Of a stretch of 26,850 nt of DNA, positions 10,364 to 21,050 are shown piece after piece. A model generated the notes under the pieces. The model was not told the DNA's origin, made no database searches, and saw only the letters and a list, made by a program, of their open reading frames with translations. Within the stretch, counting starts at the first letter, position 1. Every line of letters starts with the position of its first letter. The translations under genes and the position numbers were made by a program. The stretch is taken from NCBI GenBank assembly GCA_004352715.1, contig SCFE01000043.1, positions 850,862-877,711 on the forward strand. Direction: 5' to 3'. Source of the stretch: Hofstenia miamia (lineage: Eukaryota > Xenacoelomorpha > Acoela).

Positions 10364-10387
10364 TAAATAAATAAATAAATAAATAAA
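10364..10387. repeat. AAAT microsatellite at the LINE 3' end
   Basis: About five AAAT units precede AGATCC. On the LINE strand this is the TTTA run that follows GGATC at the end of ORF2. The same arrangement recurs at 20987-21047 with a longer, TATATA-interrupted run. Confidence 0.85.
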
Positions 10388-10388
10388 G

Positions 10389-13200
10389 ATCCTCCATATG
10401 TGGTGTCACCCTGTATCCTTGCGTGAAGGTCGACCAGATATTGCCCCATTTCGAAATAGTCTTTGTATTCTTGGAAAATTCATGAGATGGTATAAAATGA
10501 TATCTTCTGGCCACACATTTGACATACACAAAACTCATCGGCTTTTGAGTGGAATTCGGTCTTAGTACAAATAGGATGGTGAAACCTATGGAAACTGTAG
10601 TGAGCGGTGACACTCCTCCTGTCCGCTTTTGGAAGTTTCCAGATTGATTGTGTGAAGATTGGTGTTTGAAAGAAATCGGGCTCACATTCGGATATTCGGT
10701 GTCTAACAATCGAATTCTCGTGTTGCAGCTAGGTGAAGGATTCGGCGCAGCTCTTCGGAACAGATAACATTATCAGTAGCTAAGATTACATTCGTGCTGG
10801 AAGAGTTAAGAGGGATTCCCAGGACACGCTTAAAGTAGAAGCATTTCATCGTTCCAAAAGCCGATGGTGTGATGTATTCAGGTCCTTCCAAATAGCTTTT
10901 ATTCCGTAGGCTAGAATCGGGAGTATGCTAATCCTGAAAAGCCTTATTGCAGCTGAGTATGATACGGACTGGAGTTTCTTAAAGTGACTGGTGCTTATCA
11001 TAACCTTCGTTTGTTTCTGTTTTATGAATTCAGTCATACTCCATTTAATGGTTACCACGACAGCCAAATAGTTGTAGCTGTTGACTATTTCGATTAGGTT
11101 ATTTCTGAATAGAAAAACGGCATTTCTAGCACGTCGTCCTCCTTTTCTAAACTTGATTATTTTGGTTTTCTTGATATTTCCCTCGAGATCGTTACATTCA
11201 AACCAAATTTCTAGTGAGTGGAGAGATTGTCGGATGGATGTCGGGCTTGCGCTCCAGAACACTAAGTCGTCGGCGTACATGGTGCATCGAAGATCTAGGC
11301 TTGTGGTTAATATCTGAGGCAAGTCAGCGACAAAACTGCTAAAGAGGAGAGGACTCAGACTGTCTGCTTGGAGGACTCCTTTGTTCTGATGAATTCGATT
11401 GGAAGTTCGGTTACCATCTGTAAGAAAAATAGAGTTGGTTGACATAATTGATATTATGAGTTTGAGTGTATTTCCTTGAAATCCGTGGTACGTAGCTATT
11501 TTTCTGATAAGCTTCTCTGGGTTGAAATTATCGAATGCCTTTTTGAAATCTACAGAAACGGCGTAGAGAGCGTTCCCTCCGACTGATATTTTTCCAGCAT
11601 AGAGCTTCTTAGCGCATCCATGGCAATGAATGTGGAGTTTCCACGACGGAATCCGTATTATTGATCGGGAAGAGCTAGTCGGGTTTCTATTCGATTGGCG
11701 ATCATACGCGTGAGACACTTGAAGGGGACGCATTGCAGAGCTATTAATATCTCCCTGTAATTGCTTGGGTCGGTTAGTTGTCCGGTTCCTTTAAATAAAA
11801 CTTTGATCTTGCTTTCCTTCCACATATCCACTAGTTTTCCAGACCTAAGAATCTGTTTGAAAAGTTTGTCCAAAATTGCAGGAGATATGGTAGTGACCGT
11901 TTCAGATATTCTGCGCTGAGATTATCCACACCGACGGCTTAAGTTCTTAAGTTTCGTGAAGGACTTCCAGACCCCACTTCGTGAGAATGGAACATCCATT
12001 GGGTCGCTTTCTAGCAATGGTTCGTTGATATCAGTGGTTGCGCTTGAACAGTATAATTTCTTGAAGTGTTCCTCAAGAAGTTCCATTGATATCGGACACT
12101 TATACGACCGTTTGTTTTTGGGTTGAGGATCCATGAGGTGTACTCAGCGTTGTGCAGAAAAATGTTTTCTTCCCTTAAAATGAATTCTCTTTTCTTGTTC
12201 TTAACCAAACTTGCGAATTAGGATTTAACTAATAACGCTTTACTGCGTTTATTTACACCTGAGTAGTCCTCGTGCAATGCGTTTTTGAGTTCAGAGTATT
12301 TTGAATAGAATTCCTCGTCGAACCATTGTTTTGAGTATCTGTCTCGAGTAGGGGATTTCAAAGGGGACGATGATAGAATAAAATCTCGGGACATTCGATA
12401 TAACAGCTCATTATTCATTTCTTCTGACAAATTGCTTATGAATTCCAAGTTACATTGCTCTAGGGAGTTGTAGTCAATGGTTCATTTCCAGCGGTTAATG
12501 GTAACATTGCGCTTATTTACCCTTTGGGAAACTTCTAGAATATTATCGAAAGACCAGTCACATTGAATTTGCAAATGTTGTGCTGTTGGGGAATTGGTTA
12601 TCATCCGCAGTTTGTTGGGGAACATCCCTAAGTTACACATGAACAAATCCACAGTAATTTTCCCATTGGGAGATACATATGTCGGCTTGAGATGATCATT
12701 AATTATATGTAGTCCATGGTTATTGAGAAACTCTATGAACATTAATGATTTAATGTTCTTCACATCGAGTCTACAGTTGAAGTCGCCACATAGAATAAGG
12801 GGAAATTTCATATTAACTTCTTCGAAGACATCCAATAAGTCGTTTATTATGCGTTCAGCGTTTGAATCAGGGCTAAAATAACAGCAGCATATTATGTTAC
12901 AGAGACATGTTTGAATCGCGACGCATGTGGTATTGCGGAAGATTTCGGTGGGTTTAAGAAATGGCTTGGCTCTGCTTGTGATTCCTCCTGAAGGCCTACC
13001 GCGTGCGACGGGCCTTTTTGCACATTGGTTCATAGTTATATATCCACTAAGATGTGTATCTTTTCATATTGAGAGTTTCTGTTAGTAGCATAATATCACA
13101 GGAACTCAAAAAGTTGTCGGGAGAGTGGTTAAAGATATATTTTATGCTTCGACATTCCACAGGAGTGTTGTCAGAATCCGTTTATCCTTGGTTCGTGGTC
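10389..13200 (-). pseudogene. LINE ORF2 relic: AP endonuclease and reverse transcriptase
   Basis: The protein would nick target DNA and copy the element RNA at the nick. The endonuclease N-terminus reads SSCDIMLLTETL near 13100. The main endonuclease frame (13033-12482) has ARGRPSGGI, GDFN (residues 83-86) and TVDLF, but the usual SDH block appears as AQH, a lost acidic residue. The linker follows in 12448-11922. RT fingers are in 11873-11658 (KIKVLFKGTG, DPSNYR), then a stop, then GFRRGNSTFIAMD in the same frame. After a frameshift near 11600 the palm continues in the frame ending at 10846: motif A YAVSVDFKKAFDN, motif B GVLQADSLSPLLF with QA in place of the usual QG, motif C MYADDLVF, then KKTKIIKF and the thumb. 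The C-terminus (10891-10389) includes GIPLNSSSTN and a CVCQMC Cys cluster. At least four frame changes and several stops are visible. Confidence 0.85.
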
Positions 13201-13216
13201 CTGAATGATATATGAG

Positions 13217-13941
13217 TCAATTGTTACTTAACGTCTTCAGCCCTTCGCGTGCCCTCTCATTTAAGTAAAACCTGCTTACTATTAAGTTCAGTGGCCAAGT
13301 GTTTGGGCCCGTTAACATCTTAGAATCTTCTTCAGTGAAAACGCAATGGAAGGAACCCGATTGACTATCTTCGTTAGATATGGATCTGATAGCCATTAAA
13401 TGTAATCCTAATGAGTTGCACATTTCTTTCATATCCCCCTCTGTGGTTGATTTCTCCAATCTTCCTATTCATATGTGTCTTCGGCTTGGACGCATTTCGG
13501 CTGCACGGATACCGATTGCTTGACTATTAGTTCCTTTGATGATTTCTTTCTTACTACCTGAGTTTCGTCTTGGTCTCTTGAAGGTTGGTTTGGGTCGATC
13601 GATGAAGCTTGACTTTCGATTCTTCTTCTGAAGATTATCGGCTGTTGCTCTACCTTTTCACTGTAGAGACTCTTCTCTTCCCTTTGGTTCTTCTTAATTT
13701 CCTTGGTGATTGTTCTTAACTGATTCTGAATGGCTTGAATTTTCTCCTCTGTTTGTGCATATTTCTTGGCGAAATTGTAGCTCTGTTCTTCAGCAAATAC
13801 CGTCGTGAATGCATTGCATGCCCAAAACAGTCTTCCTTCGATCCTTCGACTCTGTGTTTGTCCCATACATTCAGGATGTACATAGCGAATTTTGCAGATA
13901 ATGCATGTAAAATGCGAGTCGCTAAAACAGTTTCTCGTTCA
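13217..13941 (-). pseudogene. LINE ORF1 relic: PHD-type finger, coiled coil, RRM-like domain
   Basis: This is the RNA-binding or chaperone ORF of the LINE. The first part, open from 13938 to 13465, shows HFTCIICKIRYVHPEC followed by LFWACNAF. That spacing (C-x2-C, H-x2-C, then W-x-C) is that of the distal half of a PHD-type zinc finger; the expected upstream Cys pair is interrupted by a TGA at 13941-13939. A charged, Gln/Lys/Glu-rich segment follows (AQTEEKIQAIQNQLRTI onward) that should form a coiled coil. After a stop and frameshift near 13462, a second segment (13459-13217) reads TTEGDMKEMC, SGSFHCVFTEED and WPLNLIVSRFYLN, a pattern of the RRM-like C-terminal domain seen in many CR1-type ORF1 proteins. 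It ends just before the endonuclease region of ORF2. Confidence 0.7.
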
Positions 13942-13989
13942 TGAAACGCACAACCGATCGTCACGAGTCACTTGATATGGGAACAACAT

Positions 13990-14016
13990 GTATATATATA
14001 TATATATGTATATATG
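13990..14016. repeat. TA microsatellite at the LINE 5' end
   Basis: TGTATATATATATATATATG-type sequence adjoins the 5' end of the LINE and is followed by TATATGTTAC. A similar ATATATATGTTAC follows the large gap at 22051, next to the presumed 5' side of the second LINE copy. Confidence 0.75.
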
Positions 14017-14425
14017 TTACATATTATTGATTTATAAACAAAAACTAGGTAATTTAGTTAAATAAAACAGAAATACAATTTTTAGGTCGATCGTGTGTTA
14101 GTTGTCATTATTTCATTTTGCTGACAGTAATGAAATCATTGATCTAGTTCAGTAAACAATTAATTACAAAATAAAGTTATTTATAAAATATAGTACCAAT
14201 CATCATCCAATATTAGAGAAACTGGCATCGTAGCTGGAAATAGATTCGATTATAAGTTTAACAAATTATCCATTCTATTAAGCTTTTCTGTGATGAAAGC
14301 CGCGATTTGAAATAACGTCGTTTTGGAAGGTGTGATAAAGTTAATTAAAAACTTTGTTAAATAGAATAAGTGCTTTATTAACACGTTAGAATAACAACCT
14401 CTTCGCTCTAAGAGTAGACATATTA
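14017..14425. other. AT-rich spacer, nothing identified
   Basis: No gene or repeat is visible between the LINE flank and the target duplication of the large hAT element. A small minus-strand frame in this interval extends into the hAT terminal repeat and is not credible. Confidence 0.4.
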
Positions 14426-14433
14426 GCCAGTGG

Positions 14434-17400
14434 CAGGGGCGGATACAGAAAAAATTTTTATAGAGAGCCCATTTTGTAGAATAAAATGACAACTGCATAA
14501 TTGGGTACTAGGTAGGGGAAAAGTACTGAATTTTAAATTTTTAAGATTCGTCACTATGCACTCAAAGTTGGAATTGAGTTGGGCTTAAAGTTGGGTCGGA
14601 CTTGGGCTGGGGTTGGGAGGGATTTTCGATAGATCAATTTGGGTCGGGCCGGGCTTGGGCCTAATGTTTTAATTGGTATTTGAAATTCACTTAAAAACTT
14701 AAAATTTGCAAATGACAAAAAACATTTAGTTATATTTCATCAGCCTTCCATTGTTAGCTGGTGCAATACTTCTAACATGTAAATTTTGTCTGAGAGAGTT
14801 TTTGAAAACTCCAACTTACTTTGTGCTGATGTAAGCTGATATAAGTTGGCAGAGCATTTTAGTAATTGAATATAAAAGAAGTGATATGTTCTCTAAATGA
14901 TAAAAAGGACGATTGCAATCCTGGTAATAAATAGTTGTGGCAATACATATATAACTAAATTAATGGTGCCGGACAAAGAACTTTTGAATTATGTGACATA
15001 TATGATACCTTGGGCGTAAGTAATAGTACTCATCAGGCTGTTGTAATAAGGGTGGTTACTTCCTAATATAGTATAATTATTATAATGACTCTAAATACCA
15101 ATATTTTTTCACCTTCTGGTATTCAGGCTACCTGAGCATGCTTAGTTCCTTGTTGCAAGCATACATTTAAAGATTTATAAACAAAAATAGAAGCACATTA
15201 TCTACATTTACTACCTCATATTTTAAGGGACATATTGCTTAGATATGTAGGAAAGTATTTTTTTCTTAAATAAATATTACATAAATTGTTGTAGTAAAGA
15301 AAATTGATAACATTTTAAATAAAATTCATGCAAGAACTTGTCAAAATTTTTAGTGAAACTCCAGTAGTCTTGTAGAACGTATAAAAATACGTTTACAAAT
15401 TCAAATAAACACAAATTTCATTTTCATATAGAATTATTTTTTAAGAAATTTTTGGATAAAACAGTAGCAGAATATAAATAATCTTCTTGCTGTTCCCTTT
15501 TCTTAAGGTTTGTTTACATGCAAACAGCTAATTGCAATAATCAACTTCACTGCAAAATGAGCAGCTAAGTTTTGCTATGCCCAGTTAGTAATAACATATC
15601 TGGAGATTAATCATATTGGTAAAGCGTTGTCAGTTATACCAACAATCGCCATTATCTCACTTAGCTTTACAATACTATCAATGACAAGATTTTTATGTTT
15701 TCCACAAAAGCCTAAGCAAAAGATTGAAATAAAAATAGTTTCATTTAATAAAGAGGAGACACACCTCATTTACATCGTGCTCTCTGATTATTGAGATTTT
15801 ATTATTTTGTGAGATGAAAACGTTTAGCAATTTTAAAAAGAAACCTACAAAAAGTTAAAAAATATTCTAAGCAATTTCAGATTAATCTATGCACAAATTT
15901 AAAGCAATTTAGCAAATTTTTGCCTTCATTGGTAACATTTGTGAAAATGGGTATTCAATACTATTTGGTAGCCAAATGCAATGATTTACAAGGGGCCCTC
16001 AGCATCTGATCTAGGAAGGGTTGACTCCTCAGCCCCCATGCTTACGAACCTGTATGAGGCGTTCATTGTTAACAGCGCAAATTGAATTTCAACAGAATCG
16101 AATTAGCATTATTGACGGATTAAGCAGATATGCACCTATGCAAACAATAATCAGTGCATTTTGCAAACTATTCAATTAATATCATAGTGTAGTGCTTATT
16201 GGCATCTATGAGGCAAAAAAACAAAAAAACACTATCAATGGCGTAAAAGAAAAAAATTTGGGCTGGGCCGGGTTTGGGCCTAAGAAATTGGCTCAATTCC
16301 AACTCTGCATAGTATGCAGGGACTTCACCATCCTGTACTTACTCCAAAACTGGAAATATAGAATTTCTGCAATTTCTGAAGACTCAGAACAAATTTTTCC
16401 TATATTTCAAATTACAATTTAATAATAGCATGTTGTGTTGCATTATGCCCTACAAAAGCGACCCATTTTTAGTGTATTTTGAATGGCATAAAATTAAACA
16501 AATTACAAAATTTTCACCTAATTGTATGAATGATTGCTTAGTCCTCAAATTGTTAAATATGTTGATAAAATTCAAGAAAATCAACCAACCCAAAAATGTA
16601 GAACTCTTTCTAAAATCAAGAAATTGAAAAATTTAAGAAAATTGTTCTGAGTTTTAATATGTCAAACAAATTTGTTTTTGGATTTTTGGAGTAGGTACAT
16701 GGTGGTGAAATCTGTGTATAGTATTGAATTTCAATACAAAAAATTTGACCAACACTATTGAGTATCATCAAAAGGGGTGAATAGAAATTGTAGACATGGA
16801 GAAAATTTTACTTATTATTACTCATGCTATTCTTAATATTTTACATTGTTCTTTTGTGTATAGATTAATCACTATCGGTTTATGTGCCATAGGAAAGCCG
16901 TAGGGCTATGCTCATCTATTTCCATTAGTATGTGTTATAAGTAAAATTATTATAAATGTTAATCTAAAATAAATATACCCACAATTGACTTCCAAAAGAT
17001 AATATGTACATGTACATGTCTGTAAATTATATTTTAGGAACATTAAATAATATTTAATATAAAAATATATATAAGAGAACAATTAAGCAGAAAGATAACA
17101 ATGTATGAGACTGAAGAAGAAATTGAAGAAAGCCAAATCAATTTCTGTGATGATAAAAATGAACAGCAAATATTCTTGCAAGAAAATAACGATCACTGAC
17201 GAAATTATAAATTGAAAATGTGATTTTTGTTAATTTGGAAGAATTGAGAAGATTTACAATGATAACATGAATATCAAGCTTCATTTCAGTGTTTCTTCAG
17301 CCAGACAGCAAGATACTTCAACATTTTCACTTTCTCAACAAGAAGATATTAGTGATTTCACTTTTCATTAGATTGATATATGATTTTGTAATTGCATATG

Positions 17401-17581
17401 CCTGAAGCTAACTGTCATTATACATGTATTATACACCTTTGCAATTTATTAAAACACTTTCACTGTTCCTATTCACCCCTTTTGACAAGCCTACGGGAAT
17501 ATTCATTTTTATTTATTATTGCATAGTTTTTATGAATTTTTCTTATTTTAGAGGGCCCGGGCCCCTCTGTATCCTCCCTTG
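14434..17581. mobile_element. 3.1-kb non-autonomous hAT element with perfect 8-bp target duplication
   Basis: The left end starts CAGGGGCGGATACAG; the right end, read inward on the other strand, starts CAAGGGAGGATACAG, so 13 of 15 positions agree. Identical 8-mers GCCAGTGG flank it at 14426-14433 and 17582-17589, the hAT hallmark. Just inside the right end is the palindromic GGGCCCGGGCCC. The interior is AT-rich and holds no recognisable hAT transposase or dimerisation motif; the longest frames are short. It does contain an inner inverted-repeat element (14563-16307). A short acidic frame at 17101-17199 (MYETEEEIEESQINFCDD…) has no recognised function. Confidence 0.8.
14563..16307. mobile_element. 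Inner hAT-like element with GGGCCGGGC subterminal arrays
   Basis: The left end CAAAGTTGGAATTGAG and the right end, read inward as CAGAGTTGGAATTGAG, match at 15 of 16 positions. Behind the left end, words such as GGGTCGGACTTGGGC and GGGTCGGGCCGGGCTTGGGC recur (14580-14665); behind the right end, GGGCTGGGCCGGGTTTGGGC does (16260-16280), in the opposite orientation. This is a typical degenerate subterminal array. No clear 8-bp duplication was found; ACTATGCA-like sequence occurs inverted outside both ends, so the exact limits are uncertain. No transposase is seen. Confidence 0.65.
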
Positions 17582-17583
17582 GC

Positions 17584-17700
17584 CAGTGGCATATTCAAGG
17601 AAAAAGACATACTGGAATGGCCCCGTCAGATTTTCAACATTGATTTTGATTGCCCAAATAAAAAAAATTTTTTTAAAATTAAGAAAACTTTAAATATTAT
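17584..17700 (+). mobile_element. Interrupted, truncated copy of the CAGTGGCGTAC hAT MITE
   Basis: The sequence from CAGTGGCATATTC onward aligns along roughly 110 bp with the MITE at 22640. Shared words include GACAT, TGGAATG, CCCC, TCAG followed by TTTTCAA, then TTGATTT and an A/T-rich run. Its first bases form part of the GCCAGTGG target duplication of the 14434-17581 element, so that element inserted into the very tip of this older MITE. The distal end is not recognisable. Confidence 0.6.
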
Positions 17701-20394
17701 TTTAAACCTTCAGATCATGCAAACATTCATTCATGTTCCGAAGTACTACAAAATACAATTTTAAAACAAAATTGTACGTAAACAATTTTTCAGTAACAAT
17801 GATGGAAATGAAGTTTTCCATCTAGTACATTACGACAAGGAAATAGGAATTCTAAGGAAATATTTTGAGTAAACTATGTAATTTTCTCATAACATTGAGA
17901 ATATCTCTATTTACTTAAGTAACAATAAATTCTATCATTTGTAAAGCTAAAAACTACACCTGCTTAGTAACATGACTAAAATGGAATTCAACTTTGGTCA
18001 CTTTTTTTTGTTTAAATTGAATAATTTGTTAAAAATTATATTTTAATAAATAAATTAAAGAGGAATTTCAAATTTTTATAGAATATTTACTGTAATTGCA
18101 ATGCATATTATAACCATAGGCAAATTCAATTTTTGTAATATAAATGTAATATAATAAGAATGAGTCAACATTTATTCGTCTGAAAAATGACTCAATACAC
18201 GAATCACAAATCTTAAAAGTAAAACCAATTTTCATGTCCAATCCTGTGTATTGTTGGCAATTTCAAAGGACTTCACATTGACATCGGATTTCTTTCAAAA
18301 CCGCCTGCTGCAGGGTTGACCGAAATACAGTGTTCTAACATTAACCACTTTGTCCACGTGGGGACTTTGTGTGCATGTTTTTAAAGTGGATTGTAAGATT
18401 AACTTCTTTAAATAATCTAAATATGTATTATAGCTCCATATAATAACTTCATTGTTAATATCGATTGCTACATATATTTAGAGCCTTGATATTTTGTTAG
18501 AATTAGTTCAAAAGTAGATAAAATATTTTAACAAGTTTATGCTATAATAATGAACACGAGATTGTTTCTTCTTCAAATGCAGATGTAAACTTTATCAAGA
18601 TATAGTTTACTGTGGTTAGAGATAATCTTAGAGGTCAAATATTATACACTAAATTGTTATTTTTAACATATATTTCAATCAATCTGCATATTAGTACTTA
18701 TCTCGTTATAGCTGACATTAATTTTTGTAAATTTTATTATCATATCACATTGTCAGATCCAACTTGAATATCTGATACGTTATTATGTAGTTGGTCTCAA
18801 CTAACTCCAAAAAATATCTTTTGAATGTAGGGAAATGGATGAAACGTTACTTTGTTTTTAATTGTGGGTATCAATCACCCCTAAAGCTTTTTTCTACTGC
18901 CTATTTCTCTAAGATTGAAATCCAGGTGAATTTTTTTGCTTCAATATATTAGTATGCTTAAAATCCAATTTTTATTAAGCTTACATTAATCTAGATTTCT
19001 TTTGCATTGCATTACACAGTTACAATTATTACTTCATAGTGTTGGAAAGTTGTTGTGTAAAATGGAATTTGAAATTCGCTACATGTTGATAAATATTTTA
19101 TTTATTTTTAAAATTCATGAATATTTCAGAGTTCTCCAATTTTCAAAATTATGTTTTCAAATTCATTTATTCAGAATTCATTTTACCAAAAATGTCGAAT
19201 TAAATTTGCTTTATTTTTCAATATGAGAATTCTCTCCAAATCTGGCATGACGTCTAATATAATTGATTAACACTTGTTTCAAGGTAAACAAATTGATTTA
19301 GTTTAGAGAAAACAAATCTCTCTTTCTAGTGTTTTGATTTAATTTTCGCAGCAACGCCATCTATCATCTAGCTGACATGAAACAATTTTTTACAAATATA
19401 TTTGAAAGTAAATGGATCTTGAATTAACTACAGTTCTATTATTTCTATCAGTTTTTGTGTAAGTTTATTTTTTTAATTTTGAATTTAGACGGACCATTAA
19501 ATTTTGGATAAACAATTCACAAACTACTCTAAGTTAATATTTGAAAATAAATACTCTAAATCTCTACAAAGATTTTTTAACTTTCTTTAGGAGACACAAA
19601 AATTCTCATATTAAAATTCATATGGTATTATTTTTACTTCTTGCAATAACAGAAAACTGTTGAGAGGAAAATTAAAAGTGGGCTGCATGTTTAAAATTTA
19701 TTTGAAAATCTATTCATATAACCGATTTATTAAATAGAAGCCACTATCAGTAATTATTTATTTAAGGAGTTGAACAGACGCTAATATGACCGACACTATT
19801 TTAGCTCGTCCCCAATCTTCTCATCAATAAAGAACATGTGAAATTTTTTAATTTGCTAAATTTTATAGACCCAACTCCACATTCAAATAGATTGTCACAT
19901 TGTAAAATTTAACAATTCATTTTACGATCCATTCATATAAGCAATATAACTGTTAACAGATGACAGTTAAATTTGCACAAGCCTCTTTATTATGTATACT
20001 GTAATTAATTAAAATTCAGTTTATGTAAACTTTACAACATGCGAATATTAAAATCCAAATTTTAATTTATTTGAAGGACTTAAGTTATTCTTAAAGCTAT
20101 AATAATGAATTTATTAAGTGATTACATTAATGCACGATAGTCATTACATAGGAAAACTATAACAATTTTTATTTATGAGAATTGAGTATGATGCCTTAGA
20201 AAATGGCGCTCAATACCATTTGTGGCCATTTTTCCATTTGTCTCTTATATTTAGCGACAGTCACCAATTGGTGTGAAGAAAATAGTTATTTTAGCAAGCC
20301 TATATTTTTTATGTTTACATATTGTAAATAATGCATGCATACATACAATTTTTTGAATAAATCTAAATATGTACATTTTATCCACCAAACAATT

Positions 20395-20399
<5 letters not shown>
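17701..20399. other. Long AT-rich stretch without recognisable genes
   Basis: Nothing with coding character was found on either strand. Minor items are a slightly GC-richer patch at 18290-18385 containing GTCCACGTGGGGAC, and AGCAACGCCATCTATC at 19352, a word reminiscent of dispersed animal repeats. Neither supports a defined feature. Confidence 0.35.

Positions 20400-20429
<30 letters not shown>
20400..20429. repeat. TA microsatellite
   Basis: About fourteen uninterrupted TA units are present, bounded by AACTA on the left and TGTTTCAGG on the right. Confidence 0.95.
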
Positions 20430-20432
<3 letters not shown>

Positions 20433-20612
20433 TCAGGTTTATATGTATTAATTTTTTTGTCTATTTCATATGAATTATATAAAATATTTGTTTTCAAAGA
20501 AAGTTCTCTAAAACTGCCCCTCCACACCTTCACAATCCCAATTCCTCCAAGTTTCTGTTATGTTTCTCACTAACTGTTCTATCTTATAGTAAATGATATT
20601 ATAATCATTCTA

Positions 20613-20928
20613 TGTAAACTTCTCAAACTCTGTTATCAGATTATCTGGTGCCTTTAGTTCTTTCTTTCCTAACCTGCATTTGTCGCTTACCTCAGCTATT
20701 CTGTCTAAGTCCTTCTTCATCCCATTTATACTGATTGTTAGCTCATGACCTGGGATTATCAATGTTTCAGAGTCCTACTTGTTGTGTTTTTCACTAACAC
20801 AGTTTTCTGTGTTCCCCTAGAACTTTCCAGGCACTACTTTCACTACTTTCTGTCAAACACATTGATTCTACAATACTCTGGCATGCTTTCTTTCTTTCAC
20901 ACTCAGTTCTCATTTCCCTTAATTCCAT
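20613..20928 (-). pseudogene. Unidentified coding-like relic in two frames
   Basis: I do not recognise this protein. On the minus strand, the frame from the ATG at 20928 reads 44 residues (MELREMRTECERKKACQSIV, then a Ser/Glu-rich part and AWKVLGEHRKLC) to a stop at 20794. A second open stretch, in another frame, follows from 20774 to 20613 (54 codons: LIIPGHELTISINGMKKDLD, then RIAEVSDKCRLGKKELKAP and NLITEFEKF). Both have balanced, charged, amphipathic composition unlike the Phe/Ile/Asn/Lys-only frames that arise by chance here, and the DNA is less AT-rich. It could be a decayed protein from another mobile element or a host pseudogene. It lies directly beyond the 3' end of the second LINE copy, but that end does not continue into it at the first copy. 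Confidence 0.35.
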
Positions 20929-20932
20929 AATC

Positions 20933-21050
20933 TCTTAGAAATATATTAACCTGGTATGGTTACAATCTAAAATACAAATGAATGACTAAATAAATAAATA
21001 AATAAATATATAAATAAATAAATAAATAAATATATAAATAAATAAAGATC
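20933..21050 (-). mobile_element. 3' end of a second copy of the CR1-like LINE
   Basis: The sequence from TCTTAGAAATAT through GGTATGGTTACA, AATACAAATGAATGACTAAA and an AAAT run to AAGATC matches the 3' end of the first LINE copy (10314-10388). The AAAT array is longer here (about 20987-21047) and interrupted by TATATA. The copy then disappears into a 1000-N gap, which probably hides the rest of the element on the minus strand. Confidence 0.8.

Larger units (their letters stand above)
10314..13989 (-). mobile_element. CR1-like LINE retrotransposon, near full length but broken
   Basis: This is a non-LTR retrotransposon oriented on the minus strand, about 3.7 kb, and much richer in G+C than its surroundings. 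Its order is typical of the CR1/L2-type superfamily: ORF1 (13217-13941), then ORF2 with an AP-type endonuclease, a linker, reverse transcriptase and a Cys-containing C-terminus. The 3' end carries an AAAT/TTTA repeat (10364-10387) and about 50 further bases (10314-10363) shared with a second copy at 20933. I set the 3' end at 10314 because the two copies stop matching there. The 5' end is placed near 13989, where TA repeats begin; the start of the ORF1 zinc finger is disrupted, so the element is probably slightly 5'-truncated or decayed. Many frameshifts and stops make it inactive. Confidence 0.85.

Noticed and set aside
16192-16422. Plus-strand open frame of 76 codons
   Set aside because: It spans the right terminal repeat and GGGCCGGG array of the inner hAT-like element.
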